DNA from: an uncultured Clostridia bacterium
Lineage (GTDB): Bacteria; Bacillota; Clostridia; Christensenellales; Borkfalkiaceae
Length of the DNA: 37,534 bases
NCBI GenBank assembly: GCA_947627015.1
Contig: CANQUL010000007.1
Coordinates: 1 to 37,534, forward strand
Direction: 5' to 3'
Shown: positions 21,590 through 30,009 of the stretch, in pieces
Layout of the letters: each line of letters opens with the position of its first letter
Position numbering within the stretch: the first letter of the stretch is position 1
Position numbers and translations under genes: made by a program
The notes under the pieces: model-generated
Told to the model about the DNA's origin: nothing
The model's database searches: none
What the model saw: the letters and a program-made list of their open reading frames with translations, nothing else

Positions 21590-22741
21590 TTAACCTCCGA
21601 ATGTATTGAAAAGTTTTCCGAAAAATCCGTTGGAACTGTTGCTGTCTTCATAGGCCATATCGACGAGCGCGATCCGCGAGCTCATGGACGGCCGGTTGTA
21701 ATAGGGAAGGTCGGGCGAGAGGACCTCGCAGATGCGATTGATCCGCTTGGAGATATGTTCGAGCGCGCCGCGGATCTCCGTAACGCCCTCTCCCGTAAAG
21801 TACAGCGGCTTGTAGTCGAGTTCCCTGCCCGAGCACTCCTCCAAAAATCCCGAGATGGCTTCGCAGAAGTCGTCCAACCCCTCCTTTACGATCTCGGAGA
21901 GCGCTGCGGGATCGTATTCGATCACCTCGCCGCGGAAATCAAATTCCTGCTTGACCCCCGTCTTGACGTAGAGATTGGCGCGCTTCAGGACTTCGCAGGA
22001 AACATCGTACGAAAAGCCGAAGGCCTGCATGATCCGGGCAACGATCTGCCCGCGCCCCACCCACGCGGTCTTTTGTGCCATAACGCCCCCTCCGCAGATG
22101 ACGCCGATCGTCGCGGAGAGATACCCCGTATCGAGGAAGAGACAGTACTCGTCGCGCGTCTCCTCGGGGATGAGATAGACGGCCTCGGCGTATTCGGCGG
22201 GGAGATAGGAGAGCGCGATGCGCGTCCCCTCAAAGAGCTTTTCCATCGCGTTGACGAAATACTCGGTCGCGTAAAAGTAGGAGAAGAGCCCGCTCAGTGA
22301 GGTCGAAACGAGCCCGACGGGCGAGACGACGCGGCGGTTGTCGGCCGTGATGAAGATCATGCTCGTTGCACGGAGAAACCGATATCCCTTGACGGGAGAT
22401 TCCCCTCCCGCGGCGAGCGCCTCCGTTTCCCGCGCCGTGATCTTGCGCTTGGAAGAATACCCCGCTTTCTGCTCGCGCGGAACGACGAGGGTGAACTCCC
22501 CCGGCACGCCGATATAGAGCTTGCGGATGCGCTCGTTCATCGTCTTTTCCACGCTCTCGATGCAGCGCATGACCGCTTCTTTGAGCGCGGCGGCATTGTA
22601 GAATGCGCCCGCCTCGTAACCGTCGTACGGTTCCGTATGGCTTGCGTTGAATACAAATGTGCGGTTGACGCCCCTCTCTCCCACGAGTACCGTGACTTCG
22701 GAGGAACGGAGATCCAGCACGGCTACGCTCCTACGTCCCAT
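21590..22741 (-). CDS. ftsA: FtsA-like cell division protein
   Basis: A 383-aa actin-fold protein that anchors FtsZ to the membrane. It starts MGRRSVAVLDLRSSEVTVLVGERG, contains the SHS2-like stretch and a later nucleotide-binding block (EYCLFLDTGYLSATIGVI), and ends in NGFFGKLFNTFGG, a short amphipathic helix like the FtsA membrane anchor. Sequence similarity to the classical FtsA is moderate, so the name rests also on its place directly before ftsZ. ATG 22741 has GAAGAGGAAAAA; an alternative ATG 14 codons upstream (22783) lacks a good ribosome site. Transcribed with ftsZ from the promoter at 22818-22846. Confidence 0.85.
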   Translation of the reverse strand: MGRRSVAVLDLRSSEVTVLVGERGVNRTFVFNASHTEPYDGYEAGAFYNAAALKEAVMRCIESVEKTMNERIRKLYIGVPGEFTLVVPREQKAGYSSKRKITARETEALAAGGESPVKGYRFLRATSMIFITADNRRVVSPVGLVSTSLSGLFSYFYATEYFVNAMEKLFEGTRIALSYLPAEYAEAVYLIPEETRDEYCLFLDTGYLSATIGVICGGGVMAQKTAWVGRGQIVARIMQAFGFSYDVSCEVLKRANLYVKTGVKQEFDFRGEVIEYDPAALSEIVKEGLDDFCEAISGFLEECSGRELDYKPLYFTGEGVTEIRGALEHISKRINRICEVLSPDLPYYNRPSMSSRIALVDMAYEDSNSSNGFFGKLFNTFGG

Positions 22742-22817
22742 TTTTTCCTCTTCGGCACATGCGCTTTTGATTTTCTTTTGCATATGCTCCCGCGCACGCA
22801 AGTACGCGTGTGACAAT

Positions 22818-22846
22818 ATTATACCAAAATCCCGATACCATGTCAA
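22818..22846 (-). promoter_or_regulatory. Consensus promoter of ftsA-ftsZ
   Basis: TTGACA (22841-22846), 17-bp spacer ending TGG, TATAAT (22818-22823), minus strand. Both hexamers are perfect. It sits after the terminator that ends the upstream divIB transcript. Confidence 0.9.
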
Positions 22847-22875
22847 GAGAAAGAAAGAATATTTTCCTTTTATTC

Positions 22876-22905
22876 AAAAAAAGCGCCCCGAAACGGCCGG
22901 GACGC
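22876..22905 (-). terminator. Terminator of the mraZ-divIB operon
   Basis: GCGTCCCG / CGGGGCGC (8-bp stem with one G-T, 7-nt loop) followed by seven T on the minus strand, 25 bp after the divIB stop. Confidence 0.85.
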
Positions 22906-22929
22906 TGCGATAAAATTGTTTTGTTCTCT

Positions 22930-23706
22930 TTACAACAGGCCGTACAGACGCGAATAATCGTAGTGAATGCCGTCTGGCCCCTCAACGACCGTCAGATACC
23001 CGCCCGTGCGTTCCTCATCGGACAGCGCAAGATATTGTTCGAGCGCACAAGCTGCCTTTTCCCCGATATGCACCGCGGGCTCGGCGATGTCAATCATCAC
23101 CCCCTCCTGCATCACAAGGCGGAAGGTATGATCCTCGGGCCGCTCGGTCGCCTGCGCGACCGTCACGGAGAGGATGTTGGCGCGGAGCTCCTTGATCTCG
23201 CTCCGGAAGGCCGCGGCGAGCGCGGTGAGTTCGGGGAGATAGGCGCCCGAGACCTCGCCGTCCGCGACGGTGAACGAAAATCCTTCGAGAAGGATGTTCT
23301 TCCCTGCGGCACGGTTGTCGGTCGTCTGCTTGTCATAGAGGTACTTCCCCTCTTCGTCGAGGACGGCATATCCGTCCTGCCGCGCGAACGTGAAGGTCTC
23401 TCTGCGCTCCCGTACCACGAGACGGACAACGGTGGGATACCGCTTTTCGATGGAGATGAGGCGCATGGCGGGATATTTCGCAACGACGGCCGCCACGTCA
23501 TCGAGATCCAGAAAGGTCGTGCTCTTTCCGACGAAAGCGTCGAGCTTTTCGCGGAGATCTCCCCCTTCCTCGCTGCCCTGCAGGGAGTAGGACTCATATT
23601 CGAGACGGACGTACGTCACCGTGAAAATCGCATTGAGTCCGGCGGCCACAACGGCCGCGAGAAGCACGAATGCAACGATCGCCGTCAAAAGTTTTCTCTT
23701 TGTCAT
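22930..23706 (-). CDS. divIB: Cell division protein DivIB/FtsQ
   Basis: A 258-aa single-pass protein of the divisome, bridging FtsL/FtsB and the synthase complex. It has a short cytosolic tail (MTKRKLL), a membrane segment (residues 8-28, TAIVAFVLLAAVVAAGLNAIF), then the POTRA domain (VTYVRLEYESYSLQG... FLDLDDVAAVVAKYPAMRLISIEKRYPTVVRLVVRER), including the typical SIEKRYPTVVRLVVRER, and the DivIB beta domain. The length is in the family range. ATG 23706 is preceded by GGGAGGAGGTACTT. It follows murA by 24 nt and is the last gene before the terminator. Confidence 0.9.
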   Translation of the reverse strand: MTKRKLLTAIVAFVLLAAVVAAGLNAIFTVTYVRLEYESYSLQGSEEGGDLREKLDAFVGKSTTFLDLDDVAAVVAKYPAMRLISIEKRYPTVVRLVVRERRETFTFARQDGYAVLDEEGKYLYDKQTTDNRAAGKNILLEGFSFTVADGEVSGAYLPELTALAAAFRSEIKELRANILSVTVAQATERPEDHTFRLVMQEGVMIDIAEPAVHIGEKAACALEQYLALSDEERTGGYLTVVEGPDGIHYDYSRLYGLL

Positions 23707-23730
23707 AAGTACCTCCTCCCCGGACGGGAG

Positions 23731-24987
23731 TTAAATACGGACGCGGCGGATGCCGGCGCCGAGCGAACGGAGTTTCCCTTCGAAGTCGGAGTACCCTCTG
23801 TCCACATGGATGAGCCCGCCGACTTCCGAATTTCCCTCTGCGCCGAGGGCGGCAAGGATGAGCGCGGCCCCGCCGCGGAGGTCTCCCGCCGTAAGCCCGG
23901 CTCCGTGAAGGCGTCCCGTCCCCCGCACGAAGGCCGTTCTGCCCCGCACTTCGATGTCCGCTCCCATCTTGAGGAGTTCCGGCACATACTTAAAGCGCGT
24001 TTCGAAGAGATTTTCGACGACGAGCGCGCCGCCCTCCGCCCCCGCATTGAGGGCAGTCATCTGGGCCTGCAGGTCGGTGGGAAATCCCGGGAAGGGCATC
24101 GTTTCGATGCGACGGTTACAGCGGAGCCTTCCGCTGCTTACTATCTTTATTTTATCATTTTTCGTATGGATTTTGCAACCGTTTTCGCGCAATTTATGTA
24201 AAAGTAATCCGAGAGTTTCGGCTCTCACCCCTTCCGTCTCCACTTCTCCGCCGCAGATCGCGGCGGCAATGAGAAAACTCCCCGCCTCGATGCGGTCCTT
24301 CATGGGCGTAAACTCGGTCCCGTGAAGGCGTCCGACACCCTCTGCCTCGATGACGTCGGTGCCTGCGCCGCGTACCCGCGCCCCCATCGCGTTGAGGAAG
24401 TTCTGAAGATCCACGATTTCGGGCTCCTTGGCGGCGCCCGCAAGCGTCGTCCTTCCCTCCGCCATGACTGCGGCAAGCATGACGTTTTCCGTCGCGCCGA
24501 CGCTCGGGAAGTCGAGCGCGATGTCGGCTCCCGAGAGACGGGGACAGGTGCATTCGATGTACCCCTCCCGTTCCGCGATCTCCACACCGAAGCGCTTTAA
24601 GGCGTTGAGGTGCAGGTCGATGGGCCGAAGGCCGATATCGCATCCGCCCGGATAGGCACAGGCCGCGCGCTTGAAACGGGCGAGCAGTGCGCCGAGCATA
24701 AAGACGGAAGAGCGCAGCTCCCGCGTCAGGCTGGACGGAATGATATGGTTGGAAGCCCGTGCGCCGCCGATGCGGACGTTGCCTTCCGAAAAGGTGACCT
24801 CGGCTCCCAGCCCGCGGAGGATCTCCGCCATGCAGGTCACATCGGTGATGGCGGGCACCTCGCGGATCACGACTTCGTCCTCCGTCAGGACAGACGCGGC
24901 GAGAAGCGGAAGAACGGAGTTCTTGGCCGACTGCACGCGCACGTTCCCATAGAGCGGCCTGCCGCCCTCTATTATGAATTTATCCAT
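23731..24987 (-). CDS. murA: UDP-N-acetylglucosamine 1-carboxyvinyltransferase (MurA)
   Basis: Cytosolic enzyme that transfers enolpyruvate from PEP to UDP-GlcNAc, the committed step of peptidoglycan synthesis and the target of fosfomycin. The 418-aa protein starts MDKFIIEGGRPLYGNVRVQSAKN (K22, N23 for PEP), has the catalytic loop PGGCDIGLRPIDLH with Cys116 in place, and ends GGLIHVDRGYSDFEGKLRSLGA. Cys (not Asp) suggests ordinary fosfomycin sensitivity. ATG 24987 has AAGAGGAGAATCCT. It sits between ftsW and divIB, in the position often held by murG plus murA or murB. Confidence 0.96.
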   Translation of the reverse strand: MDKFIIEGGRPLYGNVRVQSAKNSVLPLLAASVLTEDEVVIREVPAITDVTCMAEILRGLGAEVTFSEGNVRIGGARASNHIIPSSLTRELRSSVFMLGALLARFKRAACAYPGGCDIGLRPIDLHLNALKRFGVEIAEREGYIECTCPRLSGADIALDFPSVGATENVMLAAVMAEGRTTLAGAAKEPEIVDLQNFLNAMGARVRGAGTDVIEAEGVGRLHGTEFTPMKDRIEAGSFLIAAAICGGEVETEGVRAETLGLLLHKLRENGCKIHTKNDKIKIVSSGRLRCNRRIETMPFPGFPTDLQAQMTALNAGAEGGALVVENLFETRFKYVPELLKMGADIEVRGRTAFVRGTGRLHGAGLTAGDLRGGAALILAALGAEGNSEVGGLIHVDRGYSDFEGKLRSLGAGIRRVRI

Positions 24988-25007
24988 AGGATTCTCCTCT
25001 TGTATTT

Positions 25008-25041
25008 CGGAAAAAGCGGCAAAGCCCGCCGTGCGGGCTTT
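25008..25041 (-). terminator. Intercistronic hairpin between ftsW and murA
   Basis: AAAGCCCGC / GCGGGCTTT form a 9-bp stem with a 3-nt loop over the ftsW stop codon; a TTTTT lies 5 nt after the stem. It is probably a partial terminator or processing site. Confidence 0.4.
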
Positions 25042-26176
25042 AACGCTGTTTTGTATATCCTATGTTTTTTCCGCCGCCGTTGTGCCTCGAGACGGAATAG
25101 ACGAGTCCCATCCCGGCCATCGTCACGACGAGCGAAGTGTTGCCCGCCGAGATGAGCGGAAGCGGCAGCCCCGTCGGAGGGATACATCCGCTGACGACAA
25201 GTGCATTGAGGGCGGACTGCACGGCAAAGGCGAGCGTGATTCCCGCCGCCAACATGTAGCCGTAAAAGGTCCGGCAGCGGTTTGCGATGCGGAATCCGCG
25301 GTAGATGACGAACGCAATGAGCACAAAGAGGAGAACGACGCCGAAAAATCCCGTCTCTTCCGCAATGACCGAGAGGATGAAATCGCTCTCGGAGAAGGGA
25401 AGAAAACGATACTTCTGGCGCGAGCCCAAAAATCCGGTGCCGAAAAATCCGCCGTTCGCAAGCGCATAGAGCGATTGGATGAGCTGGTACCCCTCTTCCT
25501 TGGGCGACGCCCACGGATCGAGAAAGGCCGAGAGCCGTTGCAGCCGATAGGGTTCCATGGCGATGAGCACGGGCACGAGGAGCAGGACGGGCGTGCAGAT
25601 CGCCGCCGTCGCCTTCCCGGAGACGCCCGCGAGAAAGATCATGCCGATCATGATCGCGCCCACGCACATCGTCACCGACATATTGGGCTCGAGCATGATG
25701 AGGACGCAGATCGCTCCGCCTGCCGCAAGGACGGGCAGGACGCCCTTGAGCGTACGCATCCGCGCGGGGTCTTTGGCGAAATAGCGTGCGGTGAAGAGAA
25801 TAAAGCCGTACTTGGCGATCTCGGACGGCTGAACGGTAAAGCTCCCGAATCCGATCCACCGCGTGGCGCCGTAGTTGCTCTTCCCGACCCCGGGGACAAA
25901 GACGAGGGCGAGGAGTACGAGGGAGATGAGGAGCGCGGGAAGGCCGATCTTCTCGAATTTCCGGTAGTCCGTCCATGCGACGGCGGCCATGGCGGCGAGG
26001 CCGAGGACAAACCCGACGATCTGCTTGCGGCAGAAATAGAACGCATCGCCGTACTGCACTTCGGCGTTATAACAGCTCGCCGAATAGACGCAGAGCACGC
26101 CGTATGCCGCAAGCAGGATGACGGCGCCGAGGAAGAGAAGATCCCCCGTTCCCCTCTCTCTATTCGTCCCCTTCAC
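25040..26176 (-). CDS. ftsW: Peptidoglycan glycosyltransferase FtsW/SpoVE
   Basis: A 378-aa SEDS glycosyltransferase with about ten membrane helices, which polymerises lipid II with its PBP partner. Blocks include GATRWIGFGSFTVQPSEIAKYG, FLDPWASPKEEGYQLIQSL, FLPFSESDFILSVIAEETGF and the C-terminal LPLPLISAGNTSLV. The last is usually ISYGGSS or GTS, so it is a divergent member (see findings). GTG 26176 overlaps the murD end by 17 nt with GAGGCGG before it. FtsW and SpoVE cannot be told apart by sequence alone; the position in the division cluster favours FtsW or both roles. Confidence 0.92.
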   Translation of the reverse strand: MKGTNRERGTGDLLFLGAVILLAAYGVLCVYSASCYNAEVQYGDAFYFCRKQIVGFVLGLAAMAAVAWTDYRKFEKIGLPALLISLVLLALVFVPGVGKSNYGATRWIGFGSFTVQPSEIAKYGFILFTARYFAKDPARMRTLKGVLPVLAAGGAICVLIMLEPNMSVTMCVGAIMIGMIFLAGVSGKATAAICTPVLLLVPVLIAMEPYRLQRLSAFLDPWASPKEEGYQLIQSLYALANGGFFGTGFLGSRQKYRFLPFSESDFILSVIAEETGFFGVVLLFVLIAFVIYRGFRIANRCRTFYGYMLAAGITLAFAVQSALNALVVSGCIPPTGLPLPLISAGNTSLVVTMAGMGLVYSVSRHNGGGKNIGYTKQR

Positions 26177-27617
26177 CGTTTACCGCCTCGGAGAGCACGG
26201 GCGCCGCAGTCTCCGGGATCCCGTTCTCCGCAGGCAAAACGAGCTCTGTCTCTTCCCGATTTTTGCTCCGTTCGGCACGCAGTTCTTCCATGATTTCGGC
26301 AAAGCGGTCGCCGCGTTCCTCGTAGCTGCGGAAGGCGTCGAAACTTGCCGACGCAGGAGAAAGCAGGACGTTCTGCCCCCTCTTTGCGGTCAGAAAGGCG
26401 ACCCGCACGGCGATCTCGAACGGCTTGCAGAGGGTGAGCGCCGAATATCCCGTCTTGAGGGCGGCATTCAGGATGCGGAAGGCGTTCTCGCCGTAGATGA
26501 CGACGTGGCATACATGCGAATTCCCGATCGCCTCGAAGAGCGGTTCGTAGGAGTATCCCTTATCCTTTCCGCCCACGAGGAGAACGCTCTCCCCCTTTAC
26601 GCTCCCGATGGCCTTGACGGCCGAATCGACATTGGTCGCCTTGGAGTCGTCGATGAACGTGACGCCGTCCACCTCGCCGATCGTGCTGATCCGGTGCCGC
26701 ACGCCGCGGAAAGAGGAGAGCGCCTCGGCAACGGACGCATTGTCTACACCGAAGAGCTTGGCGGCGCAGATGGCGGCAAGGGCGTTCATGCGGTTGTGCT
26801 CCCCTTCGAGCAGAAGATCGCTCTCGGCGCAGACCTTTTCGCCCATATAGCAGAAATAACCGTCTGCGAGATAGCCCCCGTTCACCCGTTCCGCGGCGGA
26901 GAACCAGATCACCTTCGCCTTGGTGTGCTCCGCAAATCCGCGCACGATGGGGTCGTCGTAATTGAGGACAGCGTATTCGCTCTCGGTGGCGTTTTTGAGG
27001 ATGCGCGATTTTAAGAATATGTAATTCTCGAGTGTGTAATGGCGGTTGAGATGGTCCTCCGTGATATTGAGCACGACGGCGACGTGCGGACGGAAGGAGG
27101 TCAGCGTCTCGAGTTGGAAGGAAGAGATCTCGGCGACGGCGATGCCGTCCTCCCCGAGTTCTTTGAGGCAGGCGGTGATGGGTTTCCCCACGTTTCCGCA
27201 TGCGATCGCCTTCTTTCCCGCCTTTTGGAGAATGCTCTCGAGCATTGTAACGGTCGTCGTCTTCCCGTTGGTCCCCGTCACGCCGACGGCGGGACAGCGG
27301 AGCCCGAGCGCGCCCAATTCGGTCTCGCCGAGGACGCGGCCGCCCGCCCGTTTGAAGGAGACGGGAAGCGGATGATCCACGGGGATGCCGGGGCTCAGGA
27401 CGAGAACGTCGCAGGTTGCGGAGACCTCTGCAAGGTTCTCTCTCCGCACCGAGACGCAGCCGATCGCCTCGAGACGCTCTCTCGTCTTTTGCACATTTTC
27501 ATCGTCGACATCGTCATAGAGCAAGACCTCCGCGCCGTGCTCCCGCAGGTACTCCGCGCTCGCGATGCCCGAGCGGGACAGGCCCGCAACGAGAAATTTT
27601 TGCCGTTCGAATAACAT
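26160..27617 (-). CDS. murD: UDP-N-acetylmuramoylalanine-D-glutamate ligase (MurD)
   Basis: Cytosolic ATP-dependent ligase adding D-glutamate to UDP-MurNAc-L-Ala. The 485-aa protein has the Rossmann start KFLVAGLSRSGIASAEYLREHGAEV, the ATP loop GVTGTNGKTTTVTML, the Mur-specific NITEDHLNRH, EHNRMNALAA and FIDDSKATNVDSAVKAI, and ends FDAFRSYEERGDRFAEIM. An extra ~40-residue acidic tail after that (SKNREETELVLPAENGIPETAAPVLSEAVNGEGDE) is beyond the usual length of ~450 aa. ATG 27617 has AAAAAGGAGACTCAT. It follows mraY by 14 nt. Confidence 0.95.
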   Translation of the reverse strand: MLFERQKFLVAGLSRSGIASAEYLREHGAEVLLYDDVDDENVQKTRERLEAIGCVSVRRENLAEVSATCDVLVLSPGIPVDHPLPVSFKRAGGRVLGETELGALGLRCPAVGVTGTNGKTTTVTMLESILQKAGKKAIACGNVGKPITACLKELGEDGIAVAEISSFQLETLTSFRPHVAVVLNITEDHLNRHYTLENYIFLKSRILKNATESEYAVLNYDDPIVRGFAEHTKAKVIWFSAAERVNGGYLADGYFCYMGEKVCAESDLLLEGEHNRMNALAAICAAKLFGVDNASVAEALSSFRGVRHRISTIGEVDGVTFIDDSKATNVDSAVKAIGSVKGESVLLVGGKDKGYSYEPLFEAIGNSHVCHVVIYGENAFRILNAALKTGYSALTLCKPFEIAVRVAFLTAKRGQNVLLSPASASFDAFRSYEERGDRFAEIMEELRAERSKNREETELVLPAENGIPETAAPVLSEAVNGEGDE

Positions 27618-27631
27618 ATGAGTCTCCTTTT

Positions 27632-28579
27632 TCAGACAAAGGGCAGGATGAGGGTGACGCCGACCGCCGCCGTAGAAGCGGCATACACATAGGAGATCCT
27701 GGCCTCCGCGTATCCCTTCTGCTGAAAGTGGTGGTGGATAGGCGCCATCCTGAACATGCGCTTGCCCGTTTTTTTATAGTATATTACCTGCAGGATGACG
27801 GATATGCTCGAAAGGACAAAAGCACCGCCCAAAAGCGGGATGACCAAAGCGTTCCCCGAAAAGAGCGCGATGCTCGCGACAAACCCGCCGAGGGACAGCG
27901 ATCCCGTATCGCCCATGAATACGCTCGCGCGGTTGGTATTGAAGAGGAGAAATGCGCCGAGGGCGCCCGCAAGCGCAAAGCAGAGGGTCGCGCACGCTCC
28001 GCCCTTCTGCGCGAGGATGAGGACGCCGAGGAAGAAAAAGCAGACGGCGGAGACCGAGCCGGCAAGTCCGTCGAGGCCGTCGGTCAGGTTGACTCCGTTG
28101 ACGGTGGCAAGAAAGACAAAGACCGCAAAGGGAAGCATCCACCAGCCGAGATCGAAGGAGAAGTCCGTATACGGGATCCGGAGCACGGTGAGCCCCTCCC
28201 TGCAACAATAGAAGCCCGCGATCAGGGCGACGGCGAACTGAAAGAGCAGTTTCTGATAGGGACGGAGCCCGAGGTTATCCCCTCTCCGTTTTTTGAGAAG
28301 GTCGTCCAAAAATCCCACGGCGAGATAGCCGAGCCCCACGGCGAGAGAGACAAAAAAGGGCTTGTCCGCTCTCCCCGCAAAGACAAGGGAGACGATGCAG
28401 GCCGCCGGGACAAAGGCGAGCCCGCCCATCGTCGGAGTGCCCTTTTTGGACGCATGCTCCTTGACGTATGAGAGGATATTCTGCCCCGCGCCCAGTCTTT
28501 TGAGAAGAGGCAGCGCAAGCGCACACAGCACGGCGGAGAGCAAAAACGAGAGAAGAAGCACGAAAAGAGGCGTTCGCAT
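27632..28579 (-). CDS. mraY: Phospho-MurNAc-pentapeptide-transferase (MraY)
   Basis: Membrane enzyme that attaches phospho-MurNAc-pentapeptide to undecaprenyl phosphate, giving lipid I. The 315-aa protein has ten or so helices, the KGTPTMGGLAF loop, the catalytic NLTDGLDGLAGS, the FMGDTGSLSLGGF and PIHHHFQ motifs. I start it at ATG 28579, one base inside the murE stop (TGATG), rather than at the GTG three bases earlier. It follows murE without the usual murF between them. Confidence 0.95.
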   Translation of the reverse strand: MRTPLFVLLLSFLLSAVLCALALPLLKRLGAGQNILSYVKEHASKKGTPTMGGLAFVPAACIVSLVFAGRADKPFFVSLAVGLGYLAVGFLDDLLKKRRGDNLGLRPYQKLLFQFAVALIAGFYCCREGLTVLRIPYTDFSFDLGWWMLPFAVFVFLATVNGVNLTDGLDGLAGSVSAVCFFFLGVLILAQKGGACATLCFALAGALGAFLLFNTNRASVFMGDTGSLSLGGFVASIALFSGNALVIPLLGGAFVLSSISVILQVIYYKKTGKRMFRMAPIHHHFQQKGYAEARISYVYAASTAAVGVTLILPFV

Positions 28580-30009
28580 CACGATTTCTCCAGAATGGAT
28601 CTTACAATAGCTTTATCGTTGTAGGCATACTTTATTCCCATGATCTCCTGCTCGTGTTCGCCGCCCTTCCCCGCGATGAGGAGAATGTCGCCCGCGCCGA
28701 GCAGGGAGAGCGCGTACCGCGTGGCCTCCTCCCGTTCCTCGATGACGGTATAATTGTCCGAGATCCCGGAAAACCCCTCTTCGATCGCCGACAGGATGGC
28801 GATGGGATCCTCGTAGCGCGGATTATCCGACGTCAGGACGGAGAAATCCGCCGTCTTTGCCGCGATCTCCCCCATGAGCGGACGCTTGGCGGCGTCGCGG
28901 TTTCCGCCGCAGCCGAAGAGGATAATCAGCCTTCCCTTGCAGTACGGGCGCAGGGCCTCGAGCGATTTGCGGATGCCGTCGGGCGTATGGGCAAAGTCCA
29001 CAAAGACCTCCGCCCCGTTCACCGACGCGACCAATTCGAGCCGCCCCTCCACGGAGACCTCGCCGAGCCCCTTTGCGATGGACTCCGACGATGCGCCGAG
29101 CTTTTTTGCCGCCGTCGCCGCCGCAAGCGCATTGGAAACGTTGTGCCGTCCCGTCATGGGAAGGTTCACCTCGATGAGATCGTCCTCGAGATTGAGCATC
29201 ATCTGCGTCCCGGAGAGGGATTCCCGTTCGATGAGGGCAAAGCAGTCGGCCGGGTTGTCCAGTCCGTACGTCGTTGCGGGCACGCCGCCGAGGGTGCGGG
29301 AGAAGGGATCGTCGGCATTCAGGACCGCCGCGCGGCAGGATGCGGACGTAAAGAGCTGCGCCTTGGCCTCGCCGTACGAGCGGAGATCCCCGAAAAAGTC
29401 GAGATGATCCTGCGTGAGGTTGGTGAATACGGCGAGATCGAAACGGATGGGGATCGTCTTTTTGAGGGCGAGCGCATGGGCGGAGACCTCCATCGAGACG
29501 GCCTCCATCCCATGGCGGCGCATGTCCGCGAGCGTCGAAAAAAGTGCGGCGGGATCGGGCGTCGTCAGCGTGGGCGGAATGACAACGTCGCCGTAGCGCG
29601 CGCCGAGCGTACCGAGGAGCCCCGTCCGCTTTCCGTCCGCATTCAGAATGGAGCGGATCATATGCGCGACCGTCGTCTTTCCGTTGGTCCCCGTGATCCC
29701 CACCGTCATGAGACTGCGTTCGGGATGTCCGTAGAAGGCGGCGGACACGCGCGCCATCCCCTCTCTTGCGTCGGGGACGATCAGCTGCGGGAGAGAGACG
29801 TCGAGTCCACGCTCGCAGAGGAGTGCGGCCGCACCCCGTTCCTCCGCTTCCGCGGCGAAGGCATGCGAGTCGGCATGCGTCCCGCGGAAACAGAAAAAGA
29901 GATCGCCCGGACCCGCAACGCGGCTGTCCGTGCAGAGCGAACGGATGCAGACGTCGCTCCCGGTCCGTGTTGCGCCCTTGATCTCGTTCGCCAATTCGCT
30001 CAATTTCAT
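28579..30009 (-). CDS. murE: UDP-MurNAc-tripeptide synthetase (MurE), meso-DAP adding
   Basis: Cytosolic ligase adding the third amino acid of the stem peptide. The 476-aa protein has GTNGKTT (107-113), the SMEVSAHAL block, FTNLTQDHLDFFG, HNVSNALAA, EGRLELV, and the substrate motif DNPR at 395-398, the signature of meso-diaminopimelate addition. The reading frame stays open for another 216 codons upstream, but those belong to the antisense-frame shadow of the PBP gene. ATG 30009 overlaps the PBP stop (ATGA) with CGGAGGAAGT before it. Confidence 0.96.
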   Translation of the reverse strand: MKLSELANEIKGATRTGSDVCIRSLCTDSRVAGPGDLFFCFRGTHADSHAFAAEAEERGAAALLCERGLDVSLPQLIVPDAREGMARVSAAFYGHPERSLMTVGITGTNGKTTVAHMIRSILNADGKRTGLLGTLGARYGDVVIPPTLTTPDPAALFSTLADMRRHGMEAVSMEVSAHALALKKTIPIRFDLAVFTNLTQDHLDFFGDLRSYGEAKAQLFTSASCRAAVLNADDPFSRTLGGVPATTYGLDNPADCFALIERESLSGTQMMLNLEDDLIEVNLPMTGRHNVSNALAAATAAKKLGASSESIAKGLGEVSVEGRLELVASVNGAEVFVDFAHTPDGIRKSLEALRPYCKGRLIILFGCGGNRDAAKRPLMGEIAAKTADFSVLTSDNPRYEDPIAILSAIEEGFSGISDNYTVIEEREEATRYALSLLGAGDILLIAGKGGEHEQEIMGIKYAYNDKAIVRSILEKS

